NCBI GenBank assembly: GCA_017390475.1
Contig: JAFPBO010000051.1
Location: forward strand, 248,001-312,000
DNA: 64,000 bases
Reading direction: 5' to 3'
Source: Loktanella sp.
Lineage (GTDB): Bacteria > Pseudomonadota > Alphaproteobacteria > Rhodobacterales > Rhodobacteraceae
This document shows positions 18,271 through 27,229 of the stretch, piece by piece (the stretch's first letter is position 1; each line of letters begins with the position of its first letter). Below the pieces are notes generated by a model. That model ran no database searches. It was not told where the DNA came from and saw nothing but the letters and a program-made list of their open reading frames with translations. The translations under genes and the position numbers were made by a program.

Positions 18271-18465
18271 GTGCACAAGGACATCTTGGACGAGAAGGCT
18301 CGCGAGAACCCTGCAAATCATCATTTCACACATGCGATTGACGAGCTGTGGCAACTTGCCGTTCTCGCCGGGGCAGATGATGCCGAGATGGCCAGGACCA
18401 CCAAAGCGCTGACCACAATTCTAGAGCAACGTGCGCTTCGCGCTTCGCGCGGCCCCAGGAATTAG
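18271..18465 (+). CDS. Orphan hypothetical protein
   Basis: A 64-residue ORF from GTG 18271, preceded by AGAAGGA with 10-nt spacing. The frame is open upstream to an ATG at 18193 (90 residues), but that would run through the ATTGTATACAAT palindrome. The product is hydrophilic and helix-prone (HFTHAIDELWQLAVLAGADD), without signal or cysteines. The surrounding 17950-18290 is poorer in GC than its neighbours, so this may be acquired DNA or a remnant. I do not recognise it. Confidence 0.35.
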   Translation: MHKDILDEKARENPANHHFTHAIDELWQLAVLAGADDAEMARTTKALTTILEQRALRASRGPRN

Positions 18466-18559
18466 CGATTCCGTGGCAATCAGGACCCGGCCCCTGATCG
18501 CCACAAATTGCTTTGTTGCGAACGCCCCGATTTTCCGGCGGTTAATTTAAGTGGTTAAT

Positions 18560-18636
<77 letters not shown>

Positions 18637-18684
18637 CTTAGGCGGTTCTATAGACGCGTGGGACCGCCCTCGCAATGTCAAAAG

Positions 18685-19908
18685 TCACGAAAACAGATCG
18701 TGGCACAATTCCAATGCGTCGATCAGCACATCGACCTCTTCGGAGGTGTTATAGACACCGAATGACGCGCGGCAGGTGGCGTTCTGGCCCAGATGTTCCA
18801 TCAAAGGCATGCAGCAATGCGCCCCGGCGCGCACAGCGACGCCTTTTTTGTCCAGCACGGTGGAAATGTCATGCGCATGGGCCGCGCCGTCCAAAGTGAA
18901 GGAAAAGATCGCGCCCTTGCTGTCGGAATGGCCCTGCACCTGCACCCAGTTCAGCCCGGCCAGCCGGTCACGGGCGTAATTGCGCAGGCTGCGTTCATAT
19001 TCGGCGATGTTCTGCATCCCCAGCCCGGTCATGTAATCCAAGGCGACGCCCAACCCGATCATCTGCACGATGCCGGGGGTGCCTGCCTCGAATTTCATCG
19101 GCGGATCGTTCCATGTGACATTGTCGCGCGACACGTCACGGATCATGTCGCCGCCGCCCATGAAGGGGCGCATTTCGTCCATCCGTTCACGGCGCACATA
19201 GATCGCGCCAGAGCCGGAGGGGCCATAGAGTTTATGCCCGGTGATCGCATAGAAATCGCAGCCGATGTCCTGCACATCGACGGGCATATGCACGGCAGCC
19301 TGTGATCCGTCCACCAGCACCGGCACGCCCTTGGCATGGGCCCCGGCGGTGATTGCCTTCACATCGACCACGGTGCCCAGCACGTTGGACATATGCGTGA
19401 TCGCGACCAGTTTGGTCTTTGGTCCGATCGCGTCGATCACCTTTTGCGGGTCCAGATCGCCGCGCGCATCGGTTTCGACCCATTTGATCACCACGCCTTG
19501 GCGTTCGCGCAGGAAATGCCAGGGCACGATATTGGCGTGATGTTCCATGATCGACAGGACGATTTCATCGCCTGCTTCCATCCGGGGCATGGCCCAGCCA
19601 TAGGCGACCATATTGATCCCCTCGGTGGTGCCGGAGTTCATGATGATCTCTTCCTCGGACCCGGCATTGAGGAAGCGCGCGATGGTGCCGCGCACGCCCT
19701 CGTATTTCTCGGTCGCGAGGTTGGACAGGTAGTGCAGCCCGCGATGCACATTGGCATATTCCTGGGAATAGGCCTGCGTGATTGCGTCAATCACCACCTG
19801 CGGTTTCTGCGCCGAGGCACCGTTATCAAGGTAAACCAAGGGTTTGCCATTGACCTGCCGCGACAGGATTGGAAAATCGGCGCGGATTTTTGCGATATCA
19901 AGGTTCAT
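18685..19908 (-). CDS. sufS: Cysteine desulfurase SufS
   Basis: PLP enzyme that mobilises sulfur from cysteine for the SUF Fe-S assembly machine. 407 residues from ATG 19908. The N-terminus [24 protein letters not shown]-Lys motif [16 protein letters not shown] and active-site Cys in [16 protein letters not shown] mark the SufS (group II) class. The ATG overlaps the stop of the preceding YIP1-like gene (ATGA). It is last in the isc/suf operon, followed by tRNA-Arg. No sufE or sufA is seen next to it. Confidence 0.96.
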   Translation of the reverse strand: MNLDIAKIRADFPILSRQVNGKPLVYLDNGASAQKPQVVIDAITQAYSQEYANVHRGLHYLSNLATEKYEGVRGTIARFLNAGSEEEIIMNSGTTEGINMVAYGWAMPRMEAGDEIVLSIMEHHANIVPWHFLRERQGVVIKWVETDARGDLDPQKVIDAIGPKTKLVAITHMSNVLGTVVDVKAITAGAHAKGVPVLVDGSQAAVHMPVDVQDIGCDFYAITGHKLYGPSGSGAIYVRRERMDEMRPFMGGGDMIRDVSRDNVTWNDPPMKFEAGTPGIVQMIGLGVALDYMTGLGMQNIAEYERSLRNYARDRLAGLNWVQVQGHSDSKGAIFSFTLDGAAHAHDISTVLDKKGVAVRAGAHCCMPLMEHLGQNATCRASFGVYNTSEEVDVLIDALELCHDLFS

Positions 19909-20501
19909 GCAGGGACCCCCGTTGGTCCGACACCGATCACTGTCAGCACGATCCCCGCGATCAACGCGGTGGCGATCAGTGCAAAGATCAGCGCCAGAAC
20001 CGTTTTTCCAATGCTTTCGAACCGATGCAGGACATTGACGAAATTCAGCATGCAGCGGATCAGGATGACGAGTGAGATGATGCCGAAATACCCTGCGATC
20101 ATCGGGCTGATGACAACCAGCAGGACCTGCACCGCCTCTAGCGAGACGCTGACCGTCTGGAACAGAATGATCGCCTTGAGACAATCCTCGACCGTGCCCT
20201 GCCCGCCCATCATCCTGCCGATATGGTAGATCGTGTAGACCAGCAGGAACAGGAACACCAGGATGATCGCGGCATAGCTGAACGGCGTCAGCACCAGACC
20301 CTGTTCCTGCAATACCACCGGCACCGGCGATACCGCCTGCAACAGCGCCAGCATCAGCACATTCATGATCGCGACCAGAGCCAAAGCGGCCCAGAGGTTG
20401 ATCAGGCTGACACGCCATTCCAGCACTTGGCGCGCCGCGTTGGCCGGGTCTGTGACCGTGCCCCACAGGGCGCGCACAGCAGTTTGCGGTGTCATATTCA
20501 T
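19905..20501 (-). CDS. YIP1-family membrane protein in suf operon (copy 1)
   Basis: 198 residues with about five hydrophobic helices (for example LWAALALVAIMNVLMLALLQ and FSYAAIILVFLFLLVYTIYH) and a YIP1-like layout; a Met-Gly-Gly turn (GRMMGGQGTVEDCLKAI) follows the first pairs. It overlaps both neighbours by 4 bp (ATGA each side), so it is locked into translation of sufD-yip-yip-sufS. Its role in Fe-S assembly is unknown; membrane tethering of the machinery is only a guess. Confidence 0.75.
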   Translation of the reverse strand: MNMTPQTAVRALWGTVTDPANAARQVLEWRVSLINLWAALALVAIMNVLMLALLQAVSPVPVVLQEQGLVLTPFSYAAIILVFLFLLVYTIYHIGRMMGGQGTVEDCLKAIILFQTVSVSLEAVQVLLVVISPMIAGYFGIISLVILIRCMLNFVNVLHRFESIGKTVLALIFALIATALIAGIVLTVIGVGPTGVPA

Positions 20502-21001
20502 GGTTTGCTTTCTGCTTCGCGCATTGATTGCACCCAGATGACAGCAAAGGCGATCAGCCAGAATGCACCGATAATATTCGCCTCGATTCCCGGCCCGACG
20601 AAACCGCGCATCATGCCATGCAGCAGAATCGCGGGTGAGGTGGCCAGCATCGTCCAGAACAGGGCGATCCGCGCCCCATACATCGTGCCTTTGCCGCCGA
20701 ACAGCTTTGCCACAAGATGTGTCACAGCGGCGATGAAATACAAGAACAGCGGCCAGACCATAAGCCAGGCCAGAAATTCATAGGCCATCAGCCGGTCAAG
20801 TTCCGGCACTTCTGCCCCCGGTGCAAGGTCGAACCCCGCAGCCATCCGCGACAGCCGTGGCCATTGCGCGATGAAGATCAGGAAACAGGCGATCAGCAGA
20901 TAGGCAATCGCCCGATCCTCCCGCCTGCCCTGCGCCAGAATATCGCGCATCACCGCACGCGGCGCGCGCCATGTCCGCACGATGTCGCTGGTGACTGGCA
21001 T
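20498..21001 (-). CDS. YIP1-family membrane protein in suf operon (copy 2)
   Basis: 167 residues with a cytosolic N-terminus (about 30 residues, Arg-rich) and about four membrane helices (YLLIACFLIFIAQW, YEFLAWLMVWPLFLYFIAAV, IALFWTMLATSPAILLHGM, ANIIGAFWLIAFAVIWVQ). Its start meets the sufD stop and its stop overlaps the next YIP1-like gene (ATGA). The LFGGKGTM loop parallels MMGGQGTV in copy 1, suggesting the two are paralogues that may pair. Function unknown. Confidence 0.74.
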   Translation of the reverse strand: MPVTSDIVRTWRAPRAVMRDILAQGRREDRAIAYLLIACFLIFIAQWPRLSRMAAGFDLAPGAEVPELDRLMAYEFLAWLMVWPLFLYFIAAVTHLVAKLFGGKGTMYGARIALFWTMLATSPAILLHGMMRGFVGPGIEANIIGAFWLIAFAVIWVQSMREAESKP

Positions 21002-22287
21002 CAGGCCCGCCGTGCCAGCCAGCCTTCCAGCCGGGTCTGCAGTTCTTCGGCCAGTGTTTCGTCTTCGATCTCGGCCAAGGCTTCGGCGAGGAACGACAAC
21101 GTCAGCAGATTGCGCGCCGTATGCAGCGGCACCCCGCGCGAACGCAGATAGAACAAGGCTGTTTCATCAATCGCCCCGGTGGTGGACCCGTGTGAACAGG
21201 CGACGTCATCGGCGTAGATTTCCAGTTCCGGCTTGGCGAGGAACTGGCTGTCATCGTCCAGCAGCAGCGATTGGCTGATCTGATAGCCATCGGTTTTCTG
21301 CGCGCCTTGTTTGACGAGGATCTTGCCTTGGAACACGCCGACAGCACCGTTGCGCAGCACCTTTTTGAACACCTGACGGCTTTCGCCGCGCAGCGCGTCA
21401 TGGGTCACAAAAACCGTGTCATCGTGATGGAAATCATCACCATCGCCAACGCAGGCACCAGCCACATGGGCAATCGCATCATCGCCGCGCATGTCGATCA
21501 CGCATTCATTGCGCGTCATCACGCCGTTGAAGGTCAGGGTGAAAGATTTGAACACCGATTCCGTGCCAAGCTGCGCGAAACAATGCGTCACCGCCCGGCG
21601 TTCATGGTCATTGCCCTGCACGCGGATGTGGTGGAACTGGCCGGTATTGGCGATATCCGCCTCCAGACAGGTGTTCAGCCGCGCGGCACCGGGGCCGGTT
21701 TCCAGCAGGGTGAGGCTTGCGCCTTCCTCCACCCGCACGACATGGTGCAGGGTGACATCCGATGTCGTGGATTGGTGCAGATAGGTGATATGCACGGGCT
21801 TGGTCACGGCAGCGGTGGCGCGGATGACGATGCCATCCGTGGCAATCGCTGTGTTCAGCGCCGCAAAGGGGCGTGCCACAGGGTTCTGACCGCGTTCTTC
21901 CAGCGTGCCATAGATATCCTTGGCCCAATGGATATCGGTCTGGGTGACGGTGGAAAGCTGGTCAATCTCCAGCCCGGTGCCTGTCAGATCATCCGATTGC
22001 GCGGCATCAAAGACGCCATCAACAAAGACCAGTGATACCTTGTCCACGCCTGCGAACAACGGCCCTTCGCCATTATCGAACAGGGCTGCCGCAGGGGCAT
22101 CGACCGCGACCAAAGACGCAGGATCGGTATATTTCCAATATTCATCGCGCCGCGTGGGCAGACCCATCGCGCTGACCCGCGCCAGCGCATCGCTGCGCGC
22201 CGCCTGCGCCCAGACCGCACCATCGGGGACCGTAACGGCCGCCAGCCGGTTGGTCGTGGTATCCAGTTTCAGTTGCGCGACTGCCAT
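21001..22287 (-). CDS. sufD: Fe-S cluster assembly scaffold subunit SufD
   Basis: 428 residues; partner of SufB and SufC in the SufBC2D scaffold. The C-terminal beta-helix core shows VTHDALRGESRQVFKKVLRNGAVGVFQGKI and the family motif KPELEIYADDVACSHGSTTG, including the conserved His, followed by YLRSRGVP and ALAEI. Its ATG overlaps the sufC stop (TGATG). Confidence 0.96.
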   Translation of the reverse strand: MAVAQLKLDTTTNRLAAVTVPDGAVWAQAARSDALARVSAMGLPTRRDEYWKYTDPASLVAVDAPAAALFDNGEGPLFAGVDKVSLVFVDGVFDAAQSDDLTGTGLEIDQLSTVTQTDIHWAKDIYGTLEERGQNPVARPFAALNTAIATDGIVIRATAAVTKPVHITYLHQSTTSDVTLHHVVRVEEGASLTLLETGPGAARLNTCLEADIANTGQFHHIRVQGNDHERRAVTHCFAQLGTESVFKSFTLTFNGVMTRNECVIDMRGDDAIAHVAGACVGDGDDFHHDDTVFVTHDALRGESRQVFKKVLRNGAVGVFQGKILVKQGAQKTDGYQISQSLLLDDDSQFLAKPELEIYADDVACSHGSTTGAIDETALFYLRSRGVPLHTARNLLTLSFLAEALAEIEDETLAEELQTRLEGWLARRA

Positions 22288-23045
22288 CAGGCCGCCCCCG
22301 CCAACAGATCGGCGTAACCGTTGTTTTCCACCTCAAGCGCCAGTTCCGGCCCGCCGGATTTGATGATCCTGCCGCCCGACAGGATATGCACGAAATCCGG
22401 CTTGATATGGTCCAGCAGGCGCTGGTAATGGGTGATCACAAGGAATGAGCGGTTGTCAGACCGCAAGGCATTCACACCGTCCGCGACCAGTTTCATCGCA
22501 TCGACATCCAGCCCGGAATCGGTTTCATCCAAGATGCACATCTTGGGTTCCAGCATCGCCATCTGCAGGATTTCATTGCGTTTCTTCTCGCCACCCGAGA
22601 AGCCGACATTCACAGGCCGTTTCAGCATATCAGCGTCGATCTGCAATTCCTTGGCCTTGGCGCGGACTTCTTTCAGGAAATCACCGGCGCTCATTTCTTC
22701 CTGACCGCGGGCTTTGCGCTGTGCGTTGACGGCGGTGCGCAGAAAGGTCATGTTGCCGACACCGGGAATTTCGACGGGATATTGGAAGGCCAGAAACAGG
22801 CCAGCGGCGGCGCGTTCTTCGGGTTCCATATCCAGCAGATCGACGCCGCCCAATGTGGCAGAGCCATCGGTGACCTTATAGCCATCCTTGCCGGACAAGA
22901 TGTAGGACAGGGTCGATTTGCCAGACCCGTTCGGGCCCATGATCGCATGGACCTCGCCCGGTTTGATCGAGAGCGACAGACCCTTGAGGATCGTTACTTC
23001 GGAATCGTCTTCCAGTTCGGCGTGTAGATTGTTGATTTCCAACAT
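22287..23045 (-). CDS. sufC: Fe-S assembly ATPase SufC
   Basis: 252-residue ABC-type ATPase that drives the SufBCD scaffold. Walker A GPNGSGKST, signature FSGGEKKRNEILQM, Walker B CILDETDSGLDVDAMK and H-loop LVITHYQRLL are intact. The ATG follows AAGGAAG. It sits 19 bp downstream of the small bactofilin-like gene and is coupled to sufD. Confidence 0.97.
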   Translation of the reverse strand: MLEINNLHAELEDDSEVTILKGLSLSIKPGEVHAIMGPNGSGKSTLSYILSGKDGYKVTDGSATLGGVDLLDMEPEERAAAGLFLAFQYPVEIPGVGNMTFLRTAVNAQRKARGQEEMSAGDFLKEVRAKAKELQIDADMLKRPVNVGFSGGEKKRNEILQMAMLEPKMCILDETDSGLDVDAMKLVADGVNALRSDNRSFLVITHYQRLLDHIKPDFVHILSGGRIIKSGGPELALEVENNGYADLLAGAA

Positions 23046-23064
23046 TTTATTCTTCCTTACTCAA

Positions 23065-23307
23065 TCAATTTCCGCGCATGCCGGGTCCGGCAATGTTGCC
23101 TTTGCCGCGCGTCTCTGTGCGTTGCGCCATGCCATTCAATACCACGTCGCTGTCATCGGCGATCAGCGTGCCGCCGACCATGCCATCGACAATCACGCGC
23201 GCGCCGTCGCGCACATGCAGGTCGCCGCCGATCATGGTGCTTTCGAGGATATGGGCATCCTCTTCAATCACCAGATCACCCATATGCATCCCTTCGACGC
23301 GTTTCAC
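23065..23307 (-). CDS. Small beta-helix (bactofilin-like) protein between sufB and sufC
   Basis: 80 residues from a GTG overlapping the sufB stop (GTGA); an in-frame ATG lies at 23289. The sequence is a run of short beta-repeats ([40 protein letters not shown]) like polymer-forming bactofilin or carbonic-anhydrase-type left-handed helices, with a Gly/Arg-rich tail. SufB and SufD are themselves beta-helical, which makes an accessory scaffold role conceivable. The similarity is structural inference, not recognition of a named family. Confidence 0.68.
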   Translation of the reverse strand: MKRVEGMHMGDLVIEEDAHILESTMIGGDLHVRDGARVIVDGMVGGTLIADDSDVVLNGMAQRTETRGKGNIAGPGMRGN

Positions 23308-24827
23308 CCGACCGATCCTTCAAGGCTGATGGCGACCAGCGCCTGCGCTTCCATCGCGAATTCCATCGGCAGGGCCTGCAAGACTTCCTTGCAGAACCCG
23401 TTGACGACAAGTGCGACGGCTTCTTCTTCGTCCATGCCACGGCTGCGGCAATAGAACAATTGATCGTCGTCGACCTTGGATGTCGTCGCCTCGTGTTCGA
23501 CGCGAGATGAATTATTCTTCACCTCGATATAGGGCACGGTATGCGCCCCGCATTGATCGCCGATCAACAGGCTGTCGCATTGCGTATAGTTGCGGCTGTT
23601 CTTGGCGCGTGGGTGCATCGACACCAGCCCACGATAGGTGTTCTGCGCCTTGCCCGCGCTGATCCCCTTGGAGACGATCCGCGATTTGGTATTCTTGCCC
23701 AGATGCACCATTTTCGTGCCGGTATCGGCCTGCTGCATGTTGTTGGCGATGGCGATGGAATAGAATTCGCCCTGACTGTCGTCACCGCGCAGAATGCAGC
23801 TTGGGTATTTCCATGTCACGGCAGAGCCGGTTTCGACCTGCGTCCACATCACCTTGGCCCGGTCACCACGGCAATCGGCGCGTTTGGTGACGAAGTTGTA
23901 GATGCCGCCCTTGCCGTTTTCATCACCGGGATACCAGTTCTGCACGGTGGAATATTTCACCTCTGCATCTTCCTCGACAATGATCTCGACCACGGCAGCG
24001 TGGAGCTGTGCGACGTCCCGCTTGGGCGCGGTGCAGCCTTCGAGGTAGGAGACATAGGACCCCTTATCGGCAATGATCAGCGTGCGTTCAAACTGGCCGG
24101 TGTTTTCGGCATTGATGCGGAAATAGGTCGACAATTCCATCGGGCAGCGCACGCCCGGTGGGATGTAGACGAAGGATCCGTCGGAAAAGACTGCCGAATT
24201 CAGCGTCGCATAGTAATTGTCGGACTGCGGCACGACCGAGCCCAGATATTTCTTCACCAATTCCGGGTGATCGCGGATCGCCTCGGAGATTGAACAAAAG
24301 ATCACGCCGGCCTTTTTCAATTCCGCCTGAAAGGTGGTGCCGACCGAGACAGAATCAAACACCGCATCAACCGCGACCTTGCGGCCCTCGGCGGGCATAT
24401 TCTCTGCCCCTTCGACACCAGCAAGGATCGCCTGTTCCTTCAGCGGAATCCCCAGCTTGGCATAGGTCGCCAGCAGCTTGGGATCGACCTCATCCAGCGA
24501 TTTCGGCTTGACCGCCATGCTTTTCGGGCGGGCATAGTAGAAAATATCCTGAAAATCGATCTTGGGATAGCTGACCATTGCCCATGTGGGTTCGGTCATC
24601 TGTTCCCAACGGGTGAAGGCCTGCAGACGCCATTCGGTCATCCATTCGGGTTCTTCATTCTTGGATGAAATCAGCCGCACGATATCGGGGTTCACGCCTT
24701 TGGGGGCATAATCCATCTCGATCTCGGTTTCCCAGCCGTGTTTATAGGTGCCTGACAGGGCCGCAACCGCATCGACTGTGTCCTGATCGACACCCTCTTT
24801 CACTTCGATTTTGTCAAAAGCAGTCAT
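23304..24827 (-). CDS. sufB: Fe-S cluster assembly scaffold subunit SufB
   Basis: 507 residues; the cluster-building subunit of SufBC2D. Landmarks are [49 protein letters not shown] and the C-terminal [19 protein letters not shown], carrying candidate sulfur-transfer and ligand cysteines, then [21 protein letters not shown] chose ATG 24827 (MTAFDKIEV) because GAGGGGAAAG precedes it; the ATG at 24842 lies before that ribosome-binding site. Confidence 0.97.
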   Translation of the reverse strand: MTAFDKIEVKEGVDQDTVDAVAALSGTYKHGWETEIEMDYAPKGVNPDIVRLISSKNEEPEWMTEWRLQAFTRWEQMTEPTWAMVSYPKIDFQDIFYYARPKSMAVKPKSLDEVDPKLLATYAKLGIPLKEQAILAGVEGAENMPAEGRKVAVDAVFDSVSVGTTFQAELKKAGVIFCSISEAIRDHPELVKKYLGSVVPQSDNYYATLNSAVFSDGSFVYIPPGVRCPMELSTYFRINAENTGQFERTLIIADKGSYVSYLEGCTAPKRDVAQLHAAVVEIIVEEDAEVKYSTVQNWYPGDENGKGGIYNFVTKRADCRGDRAKVMWTQVETGSAVTWKYPSCILRGDDSQGEFYSIAIANNMQQADTGTKMVHLGKNTKSRIVSKGISAGKAQNTYRGLVSMHPRAKNSRNYTQCDSLLIGDQCGAHTVPYIEVKNNSSRVEHEATTSKVDDDQLFYCRSRGMDEEEAVALVVNGFCKEVLQALPMEFAMEAQALVAISLEGSVG

Positions 24828-24838
24828 GTTCTTTCCCC

Positions 24839-25870
24839 TCATGCCGCCCGCAACCGCGCGCGTTTGTCTGTCCAGGCCTGCGCAAAGCGCAAGACCTCTT
24901 CTTCTGTTGTATCCAGCCCCAGCGACACCCGCAGCGCACAGGCCGCATCATCACCGTCCAGACCGAGCGCGCGTAACACGCGGCTTTGTTTGACCTTGCC
25001 TGACGAACAGGCAGATCCGGCGGAAACGGCAAAGCCTGCCAGATCCATCGTCATCACCTGCGTTTCGCCTTTCCAGCCCGGTGTCACAAAACACGTCGTG
25101 TTCGGCAAGCGTTCCGCGCCTTTCCCTACAAAAATAGTATTTCTGCTGGCAGCCTCAATGGCCTTTTCTAGAATATTTCTAAGTTGCGCAACCTGTTCCC
25201 AGCGTCCCGCCGCAAGATCAGCCTGTGCCGCAGCCGCCGCAGCGCCCATTCCGGCAATCGCCATGACGTTTTCCGTGCCCGATCTGCGCCCCATTTCCTG
25301 CCCGCCGCCCTTGATCTGCGCCGCCAGATCATGGCCACGCGGGATGATCAGCGCGCCGATCCCTTTGGGGCCGCCGAATTTATGCGCGGAAAGAAACACC
25401 ATCTGCACGCCGGACCAGGCATAGGAAAAAGGCACCCGGCCGAACCCTTGGGTGATATCGGACACCGCCAAACCATCCGGCAATTGCTGCACGATCCCGG
25501 TTTCGGAATTGGCCAGTTGCAGCGTCGTGCGGGCCGGATCGGCAACCTGCACCGCACCATTCAGCACTGGCAGCACCGGATCAACCCAGGCATGGACCGC
25601 GTCATGTTCAACCGGTCCGGCCTGCAAGCCGCGCCCGGCCAGAGCAAGCGCCGCTGCCTCCGTCGCACCGGACACAAACACAATATCCGCCTCACCCGCA
25701 CCGACAGCCTCGGCCAGCTGTGCGCGCGCGCGCTCGACAATCGCCTTGGCCGCGCGCCCTTCGGCATGCACGCTGGACGGATTGCCCGTCACATCCATCG
25801 CCGCCAGCATCGCATCGCGCGCCTCTGCCCGCAAAGGCGTGGTGGCGTTATGATCCAGATACACCCTCAT
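24839..25870 (-). CDS. Cysteine desulfurase, IscS/NifS class
   Basis: 343 residues, shorter than E. coli IscS. The N-terminus [23 protein letters not shown]-Lys motif [23 protein letters not shown] and active-site Cys in [17 protein letters not shown] place it in group I (NifS/IscS), unlike the group II SufS in the same operon. The operon thus carries two desulfurases. The initiating ATG lies directly after GCTCGGAAGATGGG, the tail of a dispersed repeat, which seems to serve as its ribosome-binding site. Confidence 0.92.
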   Translation of the reverse strand: MRVYLDHNATTPLRAEARDAMLAAMDVTGNPSSVHAEGRAAKAIVERARAQLAEAVGAGEADIVFVSGATEAAALALAGRGLQAGPVEHDAVHAWVDPVLPVLNGAVQVADPARTTLQLANSETGIVQQLPDGLAVSDITQGFGRVPFSYAWSGVQMVFLSAHKFGGPKGIGALIIPRGHDLAAQIKGGGQEMGRRSGTENVMAIAGMGAAAAAAQADLAAGRWEQVAQLRNILEKAIEAASRNTIFVGKGAERLPNTTCFVTPGWKGETQVMTMDLAGFAVSAGSACSSGKVKQSRVLRALGLDGDDAACALRVSLGLDTTEEEVLRFAQAWTDKRARLRAA

Positions 25871-25872
25871 CC

Positions 25873-25938
25873 CATCTTCCGAGCATAAATATCCCGGGGG
25901 AGCCCCGGATGACATCCGGGGCGGGGGCAGCGCCCCCG
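25873..25938 (-). repeat. Dispersed element plus two GC hairpins in iscR-nifS gap
   Basis: The element (25873-25900) has tail CATCTTCCGAG and the ATATCCC block on the plus strand. Two hairpins follow: GCCCCGGATG/CATCCGGGGC with a 1-nt centre (25902-25922), and GGGGGC-AGC-GCCCCC (25923-25937). Together they fill nearly all of the 75-bp gap between iscR and the cysteine desulfurase and could partly end or process the transcript after iscR. Confidence 0.65.
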
Positions 25939-25945
25939 GCGACTC

Positions 25946-26407
25946 TCAATCCTCATCAACCACCTCGAACAGTGCCGGGACCGCCGGGCATGGGGCCAGC
26001 GAATTGCTTACCACATCTGACAGCCTTGCCTGATGCAGAAAGACATAGACATGCGCGCTAAGCCCTTCCCACAACCGGTTGGTCAGCGATTGCGCCCGGC
26101 TGCCCGAGGCCCCGCCAGAGGCCCCGGCCCCTTTGTGCATCGCCGATACGGTTTCATCCACGGCACCCAGGATTTCTGACACGCGAATATCCGAAGGAAG
26201 GCGCGACAAACGATAGCCCCCGCCCGGCCCGCGCACCGATTCAACCAGACCGGCACGGCGCAGCTTGACGAAAAGCTGTTCAAGATAAGGTAATGAAATA
26301 TCCTGACGTTTGGAAATCTCAGTCAGATTGACCAGCGCATCGGCAGGCTGCAACGCCAGATCGGCCAGCGCGACCATCGCATAGCGTCCCTTGGTGCTTA
26401 ACTTCAT
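25946..26407 (-). CDS. iscR: Rrf2-family Fe-S regulator IscR, single-cysteine type
   Basis: 153-residue winged-helix repressor of the Fe-S operon that follows it. The N-terminus MKLSTKGRYAMVALADLAL, recognition region ISLPYLEQLFVKLRRAGLV and wing SVRGPGGGYRLSR are typical. The canonical three-Cys cluster site (around residues 90-105) is absent: that region reads HKGAGASGGASGS, and the only cysteine is Cys140. R. sphaeroides IscR is known to bind a cluster with a single Cys, so this probably belongs to that type. ATG 26407 follows CAGGATG. Confidence 0.93.
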   Translation of the reverse strand: MKLSTKGRYAMVALADLALQPADALVNLTEISKRQDISLPYLEQLFVKLRRAGLVESVRGPGGGYRLSRLPSDIRVSEILGAVDETVSAMHKGAGASGGASGSRAQSLTNRLWEGLSAHVYVFLHQARLSDVVSNSLAPCPAVPALFEVVDED

Positions 26408-26500
26408 ATCTGCATCCTGCCCATTTCCCGCAATTCCATTGACGGCGCAGGGCTGCATCATTACTTCAGCCCCAGCCAGCTTTGGTATCGAGACCCAAAG

Positions 26501-26517
26501 TTTAGAATCCTTCTAAG
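26501..26517. promoter_or_regulatory. Irr-box (ICE-like) palindrome upstream of iscR
   Basis: TTTAGAATCCTTCTAAG contains TTAGAA-N3-TTCTAA, matching the iron control element recognised by the haem-responsive regulator Irr in Alphaproteobacteria. It lies 94 bp upstream of the iscR ATG and 55 bp upstream of the divergent hydrolase ATG, so it could serve either. Regulation by Irr is inferred from the motif; no irr gene is in the window. Confidence 0.65.
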
Positions 26518-26571
26518 GTGCCCGAGTGTTTTCGTCAAGAAAGCACGCACCCAACCAGCGACGGAAATTAT

Positions 26572-27225
26572 ATGCCCGAAGTCATCTTCCCCGGACCCGA
26601 AGGGCGCCTTGAAGGGCGCTACCATCCGCAAAAAGACCGCGACGCGCCAATCGCCATCGTGTTGCATCCGCATCCGCAATTCGGCGGAACGATGAACAAC
26701 CGGGTGGTCTATAACCTGCATTACGCGTTTTATAACCTCGGATTTACCGTACTGCGGTTCAATTTCCGCGGCGTCGGACGTAGTCAGGGCGAATATGATC
26801 AGGGCGTCGGCGAATTGTCTGATGCGGCATCCGCGCTGGATTATCTGCAATCGATGAACAGCAATGCCAAACATTGCTGGGTCGCGGGATTTTCCTTTGG
26901 CGCGTGGATCGGCATGCAATTGCTGATGCGGCGGCCGGAAATCACCGGTTTCATCTCGGTCAGCCCGCCTGCGAATATGTATGATTTCAGCTTCCTTGCC
27001 CCTTGTCCGGCCTCTGGCCTGATGATCAACGGCAGCAATGACCGGGTCGCGCCACCGCAGGATACGGTCACGCTGGTCAACAAGCTGCATGAACAAAAAG
27101 GCATCACCATCACCCATGATGAAGTGCCGGGTGCAGGCCATTTCTTTGAAGATCCGCATATGGATCCGATGATCGACACGGTCAAAACCTATGTCCGGCG
27201 GCGGTTGACAGAAAACACACGGTAG
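26572..27225 (+). CDS. Alpha/beta hydrolase
   Basis: 217-residue single-domain hydrolase of the type conserved in Alphaproteobacteria next to Fe-S or nucleotidase genes. Motifs: LHPHPQFGGTMNNRVVYNL with the oxyanion region, FNFRGVGRSQGEYD, nucleophile elbow GFSFGAW (Ser), acid region MINGSNDRVAPP, and the base His in VPGAGHFFEDP. ATG 26572 starts MPEVIFPGPEGRLEGRY, matching family N-termini. The substrate is unknown. It is divergent from iscR and followed at 4 bp by a small gene. Confidence 0.87.
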   Translation: MPEVIFPGPEGRLEGRYHPQKDRDAPIAIVLHPHPQFGGTMNNRVVYNLHYAFYNLGFTVLRFNFRGVGRSQGEYDQGVGELSDAASALDYLQSMNSNAKHCWVAGFSFGAWIGMQLLMRRPEITGFISVSPPANMYDFSFLAPCPASGLMINGSNDRVAPPQDTVTLVNKLHEQKGITITHDEVPGAGHFFEDPHMDPMIDTVKTYVRRRLTENTR

Positions 27226-27229
27226 TCAG

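Noticed and set aside
19908-20547. N-terminal extension of SufS to 620 residues
   Set aside because: The extension reads the YIP1-like gene in another frame and ends where the SufS family N-terminus begins; ATG 19908 gives the standard length.
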